Assembly: GCA_903917705.1 (NCBI GenBank)
Contig: CAIXBQ010000080.1
Coordinates: 1-40,732 of the forward strand
Origin: an uncultured Verrucomicrobia subdivision 3 bacterium
GTDB taxonomy: Bacteria > Verrucomicrobiota > Verrucomicrobiia > Limisphaerales > UBA11358
DNA length: 40,732 nucleotides
Reading direction: 5' to 3'
The notes under the pieces are model-generated. The model did no database searches and was not told the DNA's origin. It saw only the letters and a list, made by a program, of their open reading frames with translations. Position numbers and translations under genes: made by a program. Below, piece by piece: positions 34,480 through 40,732 of the stretch (within the stretch, counting starts at the first letter, position 1; each line of letters starts with the position of its first letter).

Positions 34480-35175
34480 ATGCTCCAAGAGATGATGAAA
34501 CTACTATCATTGCCAACCGTTCGGCGATTGTTCGTCGGCGGGATTCTGCTGGCCCTTGTCAGTCAGGCTGTTGCCGGGACGGTTCAGCCGCTCGATGGTG
34601 GCTGGGAATTTTACCTGGGCGCGCTCGGCAGCATTTGGGAAATCTGGCGTGATGACCAGGCCACTGACAATGTCAACTGTCGCCAGGTGGAGCTTTTTGT
34701 CAACGGCATCTCTGCCGGCGTGAAGGAGCGCAACAGCGCGGATTTTCCCGCCGCCGGCTTGCGCTGGAATGTCCAGCTGAACGAAGGCGCCAACACGTTG
34801 CGCGCGGTTGGAACCTCCGCCGGCGCGGAAGTCGCGGATCAAATCCCCGTTGCGTATCAGACGGCGTCATGGGGCCCGCCGGCAACGCTGGCGCTGAAGG
34901 AAATCTCACGGAACCAGGATATTGTCACCCTTGAGGCGCGCGCGTTCGACCGGGGCGGCGTGCCCTGCCTCGACGCGGCTAATCTGGTGCGTTTCGGGCT
35001 GACGGGAGATGCCCGGTTGCTCGACAACCTCGGCCCCTCCACCGGTTCGCGGGTGGTGCAGCTTTACAATGGCCTGGCGCAGATCAGTCTCCAACTCAAG
35101 GGGGAAGCCGCCGTGGCCAGCGTTTCCAGCGGGGGGATCAAAACCGAATTTCTCAAGGTGGAGAAACGCCAATGA
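34480..35175 (+). CDS. GH2 (beta-galactosidase-like) gene lacking its catalytic core
   Basis: A 231-residue exported protein (signal to about AVAG). It joins two pieces that normally lie far apart in large GH2 glycosidases. PLDGGWEFYLGALGSIWEIW matches the very N-terminus of the sugar-binding domain. After WRDDQATDN it moves straight into the C-terminal Ig-like parts: QVELFVNGISAGVKERNSAD, then FPAAGLRWNVQLNEGANTLR, then the ANLVRFGLTGDARLLDNLG region. The TIM-barrel catalytic domain, several hundred residues, is absent although the frame is intact. An in-frame internal deletion is the simplest explanation; a designed small binding protein or an assembly error are alternatives. The stop overlaps the start of the lyase gene as ATGA. 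ATG at 34480 or 34492 could start it. Confidence 0.75.
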   Translation: MLQEMMKLLSLPTVRRLFVGGILLALVSQAVAGTVQPLDGGWEFYLGALGSIWEIWRDDQATDNVNCRQVELFVNGISAGVKERNSADFPAAGLRWNVQLNEGANTLRAVGTSAGAEVADQIPVAYQTASWGPPATLALKEISRNQDIVTLEARAFDRGGVPCLDAANLVRFGLTGDARLLDNLGPSTGSRVVQLYNGLAQISLQLKGEAAVASVSSGGIKTEFLKVEKRQ

Positions 35176-37571
35176 AAGGAGTCTGCGCACCTCTAACCGG
35201 GCGGATCGCCAGCATCTGGTTGGTTCTGGTGGCGTGCCAACTCGCAATGGCCGGTGAAGATGCGCCGCGCTATTTCGCCGTCCGCCCCGGTGCGTTGGCG
35301 GAAACCCGGGCCCGTTTGATCGCGCACGATGCATCGTTGCAGCCGGCGTTGAAGGCGCTCGTCCGGGCGGCGGACCAGGCGCTGGCGGCTACACCTCCGT
35401 CGGTCCTGGAGAAGGCTAAAACCCCGCCGAGCGGGGATAAGCATGATTACATGAGCATCGCGCCTTATTTCTGGCCCGACCCGAACAAGCCGGATGGCCT
35501 GCCCTACATTCGTCACGATGGAAAAGTGAATCCGGAAAGCCGGGAGGAGGCGTTTGATCACGGGCGGATCGGGACGATGGCTAAAAATGTCGAGACGCTC
35601 GCGCTGGCTTATTATTTCACCGGGAATGAGGCTTATGCGGGGCAGGCGGCGAAATATCTGCGCGTCTGGTTTCTCGATCCGGCGACGCGGATGAATCCCA
35701 ACCTGAACTTCGCCCAGGCCGTGCCGGGCGAAAATACCGGACGTGGCACCGGTATTTTGGAGGGGCGGAACATCGCCGCCGCGGCGGACGCGGCGCAGTT
35801 GCTGGCGGGTTCGGCGGCGTGGACCGCGAAAGACCGGATTGAATTCAAGGCGTGGCTGGAGGCGTATTTTAACTGGTTGATGACGAGCCAGCCCGGCCGC
35901 GATGAAGCCGGTGCGCGCAACAACCATGGAAGTTTTTACGATGTGCAGGCGATGGAACTGGCGCTGGTGCTCGGCCGGAATGAGGCGGCCGCACAAATCG
36001 CCGAAACCGCCCGGCAAAAGCGCATCGGGATTCAGATCGGGCTGGCGGGGCAGCAGCCGTTGGAACTGGAGCGGACAGCGGCGCTGGGTTACTCGCACTT
36101 CAACCTCGAAGCGCTGTTCACGCTGGCCACGCTGTCGGAACACCTCGGCGTTGACCTGTGGCATTGCCGGCTGGCGAATGGCAAATACGCACTGGCCGCC
36201 GCCCTTGATTTTCTGCTGCCATACGTTGACGACCCGTCGAAAAAATGGCCGTACGCGCAGATCAAAAAATTTGACCGCGCCGGCTTCGCGCCGCAGCTGC
36301 GTCTGGCGGGGATGATCTATCACGAGCCGGCCTATGAAAAAGTTCTCGCCCGGTTTCCGGAGGTCGCCCGGGCGCGGTTTCAACTGCTGTTCCCGGTGTC
36401 CGCCCGACCTGGTCTGGCTACCGCTGTCGACCACGGTTTTGATCCGGCCGTGATTGACCGGGAGCGGATCCTGGCGGCGGCCGAGGCTGCGCTCGCTTTG
36501 CCGCCCATTAGCCTCACCACCTATCCCGCCAGATTCAGCGAGGGCGGGCTGAATGATTATTATTCAAATGGCGACTACTGGTGGCCCGACCCGGCAAAAA
36601 CCAACGGCCTGCCTTACCTCCAGCGCGACGGTCTGACGAATCCGGCGAATTTTAACCAGCATCGGTTGGCGCTTCGCCGGTTGCGTGATGCGGTGGCCGC
36701 GCTCGGGGCGGCCGGCCGGATCACCGGCGATGATCGCTATGCCGGCAAGGCCGCGGAATTGCTGCGGGTGTTTTTTCTCGATCCGGCGACGCGGATGAAT
36801 CCGCACCTGAAATTCGCGCAGGCGATTCCGGGGGTTTCGTCCGGCCGCGGTATCGGCCTCATTGACACGCTGCATCTCATCGAAGTGCCGCCGGCGGTTG
36901 CTGCGCTGCAGCGGTCGGCCGCGTTCCCGGCGGCGACGCTCGCGGGTCTGAAGCAATGGTTTCGTGATTACACCGGGTGGATGCTGACGAGCAAGAACGG
37001 CCACGACGAGGCGAACGCAAAAAACAACCATGCCGTCGCGTTCTGGCTGCAAGTGGCCGTGTTCGCGAAGTTCACCGGCGACGAGGCGCGCTTGGTCGAA
37101 TGCCGGCGGCAGTTCAAGGAGGTGTTGGTCCCGAACCAGATGGCGGCGGACGGAAGTTTTCCGGCGGAACTGAAGCGCACCAAGCCTTATGCCTACTCCA
37201 TATTCCAACTTGATAACCTGGCCACGCTTTGCCAAGTGCTGTCGACGCCGGCAGACAATTTGTGGGATTATGAACTGCCCGATGGCCGCGGTATTCGCCA
37301 GGCCGTGGCCTACCTGGAGCCGTTCCTGGCCGACAAATCGAAGTGGCCGCTCCCGCCGGACGTTCAGGCGTGGGACGGGTGGCCGCGCCGCCAGCCGTCC
37401 CTCCTCTTCGCCGGTCTGGCGTTGAATAATCAGAGCTATTTGCAGCTCTGGCGGAAACTGCCGTCCGATCCATCGGATGAGGAAATCCAGCGCAATCTCG
37501 CCATCACCCAGCCGGTTCTATGGCTCCCGGCCCGCGCCGCCACCGCGCCGCCGGCTCAGACCGATTTATGA
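35172..37571 (+). CDS. Exported tandem alginate-lyase-like protein
   Basis: A 799-residue exported protein (signal to about AMAG28) made of two copies of the Alginate_lyase (PF05426-type) alpha/alpha-barrel. Copy one (about 75-410) has YFWPDPNKPDGLPYIR, FLDPATRMNPNLNFAQAVPG and ARNNHGSFYDVQ. Copy two (about 430-770) has YWWPDPAKTNGLPYLQ, FLDPATRMNPHLKFAQAIPG and AKNNHAVAFWLQ. The Asn-Asn-His run is a hallmark of the active region in this family, and both copies keep it. Typical members have one domain of about 370 residues, so this is a duplication and fusion. It should cleave uronate-containing or related polysaccharides in the periplasm or outside. It is translationally coupled (ATGA) to the shortened GH2 gene. 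Confidence 0.92.
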   Translation: MKGVCAPLTGRIASIWLVLVACQLAMAGEDAPRYFAVRPGALAETRARLIAHDASLQPALKALVRAADQALAATPPSVLEKAKTPPSGDKHDYMSIAPYFWPDPNKPDGLPYIRHDGKVNPESREEAFDHGRIGTMAKNVETLALAYYFTGNEAYAGQAAKYLRVWFLDPATRMNPNLNFAQAVPGENTGRGTGILEGRNIAAAADAAQLLAGSAAWTAKDRIEFKAWLEAYFNWLMTSQPGRDEAGARNNHGSFYDVQAMELALVLGRNEAAAQIAETARQKRIGIQIGLAGQQPLELERTAALGYSHFNLEALFTLATLSEHLGVDLWHCRLANGKYALAAALDFLLPYVDDPSKKWPYAQIKKFDRAGFAPQLRLAGMIYHEPAYEKVLARFPEVARARFQLLFPVSARPGLATAVDHGFDPAVIDRERILAAAEAALALPPISLTTYPARFSEGGLNDYYSNGDYWWPDPAKTNGLPYLQRDGLTNPANFNQHRLALRRLRDAVAALGAAGRITGDDRYAGKAAELLRVFFLDPATRMNPHLKFAQAIPGVSSGRGIGLIDTLHLIEVPPAVAALQRSAAFPAATLAGLKQWFRDYTGWMLTSKNGHDEANAKNNHAVAFWLQVAVFAKFTGDEARLVECRRQFKEVLVPNQMAADGSFPAELKRTKPYAYSIFQLDNLATLCQVLSTPADNLWDYELPDGRGIRQAVAYLEPFLADKSKWPLPPDVQAWDGWPRRQPSLLFAGLALNNQSYLQLWRKLPSDPSDEEIQRNLAITQPVLWLPARAATAPPAQTDL

Positions 37572-37623
37572 TCATCGTCCACCTCCGGGCGCATCCCTTG
37601 CCTTGCTGGCTTTGGACGGCTGG

Positions 37624-40200
37624 TCAATCTCCGCCTTGGTCCAGCCGGGTCAGCGTCAATCCGAGCGCCTTCAGGCCTTTGCCATGCGCGCCGGCGAATT
37701 CGGCGGGATAACGCTCGCCGGGACGCGTCTGCCGCCAGACGTCGCGGTTCAAGGCATCCTCATCCATCAGATCGGGTTTGGAAAAATCGAATTTGGCGAC
37801 GCGTCCGGCCAGTTTTTTTTCGGCCCGGGTTTTGGGTTTGGCCGCCGTCTTGGGCGCGTTCAGCGCGAACTCCGGCACCAGGCAATGGTAGGGCGTCAGG
37901 TCGGGCGTGTCCTGGAAGCAGTCCGCCATCGTGGGGGCGGCGGCGACCAGCTGGTTCAAGGGTGGCAGGCCCAGGATCTGGTCGATCGTGTGGAGCACGG
38001 AGCATTCATTGTAGAACTTGCTCACGGTCTGGCCGTGTTTGGCCCAGGGGCTGGCGACCAGGCAGATGGAGCGGTGTCCATCCACATGGTCGTGGCCGGT
38101 CTGCGGGTCGTCTTCGATCACGAAGATGGCCGTGTCTTTCCAGAACCGGCTTTTGGAAAGTCCTTCGACGCAGCGGCCCAGGGCCAGATCGTTGTCGGCC
38201 AGGTAGGATTGTGCCTTGAGTTCGCCCGCGGTGTGGTCATTGGGCAGGTAGAGAATGACGAAGTCCGGGTAGGTCCCGCGTTGCTCGAACTCCGCCAGTT
38301 CTTTCAGGAAGGCGTCGGCGCGCACCTGGTCGGGGATGGTCATTTCCCAGCCGGGGAAGGTCGGGCAGCTGTATTTCCGCAGGGCTTCCAGCTGGTACAC
38401 GCAGCGGAAGCTGGTCTTGCCGGCCTTGGTTTTCCAGTCCTGATAGAAATCATTGTATTTTTTGCCGCCGTCCTTTTCGGGGAAATCAAGTTCGCCGTAG
38501 TTGCGGAAGGACCGGCCGGCCAGCAGCGCCTGGTCCCAGAGGAAGCCGCAGGCGGCGGGGAAGAGCGCGTCCGTGCCGTAGTCGTAGGCGCAGCGGTAGC
38601 CGTTGCGGTCCTTTTCCCGGTAGGGCGTGGTCAATCCCTGCAGGCACCAGGCGTGGCCGTCGGAGGAATTCACGCCGTTGCAGTAATAATTGTCCAGCAG
38701 GGTAAAGGTGGTGGCCAGGGACTTGTGATTGGGAATGACCGTGCGGTCATAGTTGCAGAGCTTCGGATCGCTGTTGCCCCGCCCGATGTCGCCCAGCAGC
38801 TGGTCGTAAGTTTTGTTTTCCTTGATAACATACACCACGTGCTTGATGACCGATGGCTCGCCCGGATGGGCCGGCACCGGTGTGGGTCCGGCCGTTGCCG
38901 CGGCCCGTTCCGCCGAACTCAGGGCGAAGGCCAGATGCGCGTTCGCGCGGGCCCGCGCATCCCGCGCCAGGACTTCCGCCGCGTCGCGCGCCGGCTGGAT
39001 TTTTTCCAGGCCGTTGCGGACATTGGCCACGAATAATTCCTGGCCGCGGACGCACAGCCCCCCCGGATACCACCCGGCCGGGATGAGCCGCGGCGTTTCC
39101 GCCGGCTGGTCCAGCCGGAGGCAGGCGACCGCGTTGATGCCGGCATTTGCGACGTACAGGGTCTGCCCGTCGGCGGACAGCGCCAGCCCGTCGGAGAGAG
39201 AGCCCCAGGGCAGGGACGGGTCGGCTTTGGTGTCAAGAGTGGCGATCACTGCCTGGGCGGTCGGGTCGATCACGCTCACGGAATCGCCGCCGGCGTTGGC
39301 GACGTATAGCCGCTGTCCATCCGGACTCAGCAGCAATTCCGTCGGATGCAGCCCCACCTGGATTTGACGGGTCGCTCGCGGCTTGCCGCTCAGGTCGATC
39401 ACCGTGACGGTGCCGGTCAGCGGGATGGCGCGCGCATCCACCACGACCTCCGTGCCGGCGGATTTTTCGGTCTGGTCCCCTTTGCCGGCCCGGCGTCCGC
39501 CATAATTCGAGACCCACGCCCAGCGGCCGTCTTTTGAAAGCGCGACGCCATAGGGGCAGACGCCGGTCGGCACGCGCGCTTCGATTTTCCCCTTGGCTAG
39601 GTTGACGATGACGGCATCGTTGGCCAGCGACCGCGCCACGATTGCGCGCTGGCCATCGGGTGTCAGGGCCAATCCCAGCGGATTTGTCGGTTTGCCGGCA
39701 TCCGCCAGATTGATTTCGCCGCTGAATGTGAACGTGCCGTTGGTGGCGACCGCCACGCGGAACAGCCGGTCTTTGCCGCCCGTGACGTAGGCGCTCGCCC
39801 CGTCGGCGGTGACGGTCAAGCCGTGCATCGAGCCGCCGTTGGTGTGTGGAAAACTGGTGTGTTGGATGCTTTTGAATGTCTCCGCATCCACGCAGGCGAG
39901 CTGGCTGGAAGTTTTGACCAGCACGAATCGGCCGCTGTGGGCCAGGGTGATGGCGCAGAGCCGGCCGCCGAAATCAATCATCTGTCCTTCCGGGTGAAGC
40001 TGCTGGCTGCTCCATAAGATGTCCGTGCCGGGGCTGCGGCGCAGGTTCATCCACTCCTCGCCCTGGACCGGTGCCGTGTGGTCAGCCGGCCTGTCCGGGG
40101 TTTCGGCGGTTGCCAGGGGGGCGATCCAGGCCTGGGAAAAAACCAGGGCGAGGATGCCCAAGATGGAGCCGGGCCGAAAAGAGCGGGTGTCTGATTTCAT
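37624..40200 (-). CDS. Exported YVTN beta-propeller/phosphoesterase fusion protein
   Basis: An 858-residue exported protein with a signal peptide (MKSDTRSFRPGSILG onward, ending near ATAE). The N-terminal half (about 75-450) is a YVTN-type beta-propeller with repeats such as LLSPDGQRLYVANAGGDSVSV and ALSADGQTLYVANAGINAVA (quoted in part). The C-terminal half (about 480-790) is an alkaline-phosphatase-superfamily phosphoesterase (PF04185-like, as in phospholipase C and acid phosphatase AcpA): VVYVIKENKTYDQLLGDIG with the Thr nucleophile candidate, YCNGVNSSDGHAW, ILYLPNDHT and FVIEDDPQTGHDHVDGHRS with metal-binding Asp and His. This combination is frequent in Verrucomicrobia and Acidobacteria. 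The start at 40200 is chosen for the signal peptide; the frame opens at 40350. It converges on the lyase gene. Confidence 0.92.
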   Translation of the reverse strand: MKSDTRSFRPGSILGILALVFSQAWIAPLATAETPDRPADHTAPVQGEEWMNLRRSPGTDILWSSQQLHPEGQMIDFGGRLCAITLAHSGRFVLVKTSSQLACVDAETFKSIQHTSFPHTNGGSMHGLTVTADGASAYVTGGKDRLFRVAVATNGTFTFSGEINLADAGKPTNPLGLALTPDGQRAIVARSLANDAVIVNLAKGKIEARVPTGVCPYGVALSKDGRWAWVSNYGGRRAGKGDQTEKSAGTEVVVDARAIPLTGTVTVIDLSGKPRATRQIQVGLHPTELLLSPDGQRLYVANAGGDSVSVIDPTAQAVIATLDTKADPSLPWGSLSDGLALSADGQTLYVANAGINAVACLRLDQPAETPRLIPAGWYPGGLCVRGQELFVANVRNGLEKIQPARDAAEVLARDARARANAHLAFALSSAERAAATAGPTPVPAHPGEPSVIKHVVYVIKENKTYDQLLGDIGRGNSDPKLCNYDRTVIPNHKSLATTFTLLDNYYCNGVNSSDGHAWCLQGLTTPYREKDRNGYRCAYDYGTDALFPAACGFLWDQALLAGRSFRNYGELDFPEKDGGKKYNDFYQDWKTKAGKTSFRCVYQLEALRKYSCPTFPGWEMTIPDQVRADAFLKELAEFEQRGTYPDFVILYLPNDHTAGELKAQSYLADNDLALGRCVEGLSKSRFWKDTAIFVIEDDPQTGHDHVDGHRSICLVASPWAKHGQTVSKFYNECSVLHTIDQILGLPPLNQLVAAAPTMADCFQDTPDLTPYHCLVPEFALNAPKTAAKPKTRAEKKLAGRVAKFDFSKPDLMDEDALNRDVWRQTRPGERYPAEFAGAHGKGLKALGLTLTRLDQGGD

Positions 40201-40652
40201 GTTTTTAGGGTGCTTCCGGAATGAGAATGACGGTCCGGTTGCGGGAATAGTAACAGCCTCCTGAGGTATTTCTTGAGGGGATTCATTTTTACGGAATGCG
40301 AATACCACCTCCCTTGTCCCTCCTGGAAAATTTATCATGTCTGATAACATGTCGGCTATGTCGTAGATGCGAGGTTTGATACCGGGATGGATGGTCGCCT
40401 GCGGAACGAATTAGTAATGTTATCTGCTCGGTCCCATCGAGCACGGTTTCGTTGCAAGAATGTGATAACGGTCCCTTAATGTTTTCAGCTATTGGAGTTG
40501 TCGTGGCTTTCGAGGGGGCTGTCGATTCGGTGAGTTAAATTGGATTTTGACCGGGAAGTTGCGAATTGCCTTGAAAACATTTTTGCAAGTTGTTCTAGTC
40601 TCCTGAGTCATAATAAACTTTCATAAATAGACGGGGTCTGTATCATGTCGGC
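40201..40652. other. Intergenic region at the right edge
   Basis: No gene is visible. It must hold the promoter of the minus-strand phosphoesterase gene. The last 100 bases before the edge gene are AT-rich and could contain the promoter or end of an insertion sequence. A 9-bp direct repeat, CATGTCGGC at 40348-40356 and 40644-40652, brackets the region and may be coincidental. Confidence 0.4.
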
Positions 40653-40732
40653 ATGCCAACAAAGGAAACGCGAGGCCGCCCCCAAAAACATCCGCTTGTG
40701 GTTTCTGAACCGCACCGGCAAGAGCTGGAGCA
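40653..40732 (+). CDS. Start of a possible transposase gene, cut by the window edge
   Basis: An ATG at 40653 opens a frame to the end of the window: MPTKETRGRPQKHPLVVSEP followed by HRQELE. The sequence RGRPxKxPLxxSExxRxxLE resembles the start of IS630-type transposases and some other helix-turn-helix proteins. Only 26 residues are visible, so the assignment is tentative. A second ATG at 40645 opens another frame that looks less protein-like. Confidence 0.4.
   Translation, partial: MPTKETRGRPQKHPLVVSEPHRQELE

Noticed and set aside
37477-39036. Long plus-strand open frame of 519 codons
   Set aside because: It lies opposite the phosphoesterase gene, shows low-complexity Gly/Val/Arg composition and matches no family; it is a shadow of a GC-rich gene.

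Overview
The window (about 58-60 % GC by eye) looks like a chromosomal segment of a Verrucomicrobiota bacterium, most plausibly from the Limisphaerales/Pedosphaera side. The clues are from family knowledge: delta-60 repeat proteins ending in a QRFYR-type C-terminus, DUF1566 proteins, many secreted polysaccharide-active and phosphoesterase-like proteins, REP-like palindromes between genes and weak Shine-Dalgarno sites. No rRNA, tRNA or CRISPR was found, and no complete mobile element.

Layout. (1) 324-3580: two small membrane proteins, then a three-PAS histidine kinase and a LuxR-type response regulator, packed as one operon. (2) 3977-6880: a secreted protein of two delta-60 propellers separated by a Calx-beta domain, meeting a cupin gene tail to tail; a zinc alcohol dehydrogenase and a REP-like palindrome follow. 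(3) 8590-14661, minus strand: four tightly spaced genes for exported proteins: a duplicated LTxxQ-like protein, a Tat-exported metallophosphoesterase, a DUF1566 protein, and a second metallophosphoesterase that has lost several metal ligands. I recognise no described system with this composition and regard it as the best candidate for something new. (4) 15052-17607: a large secreted protein of likely alpha/alpha-barrel type. (5) 17834-18232: a 21-bp tandem repeat array. (6) 18363-21512: thiG, a heptose kinase gene, panB and an SLBB-like lipoprotein gene. (7) 21737-26472, minus strand: a phosphorelay (hybrid kinase plus REC-HPt-REC) nearly fused to a haem-binding-domain protein and an esterase. 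(8) 26625-33876: mostly housekeeping genes (dus, purA, uppS, an M42 peptidase) with an SGNH-like protein, an amidohydrolase and a LysM protein. (9) 33894-37571: gene decay beside sugar metabolism: an esterase relic, a GH2 gene that has lost its catalytic core, and a translationally coupled double alginate-lyase-like protein. (10) 37624-40200: a beta-propeller/phosphoesterase fusion. At the right edge a possible transposase begins.

Together the genes suggest a heterotrophic Gram-negative bacterium (heptose kinase, lipoproteins, Tat export) that breaks down polysaccharides and phosphoesters outside the cytoplasm and carries much two-component signalling. Functions are read from motifs and remembered family features; no database search was possible.
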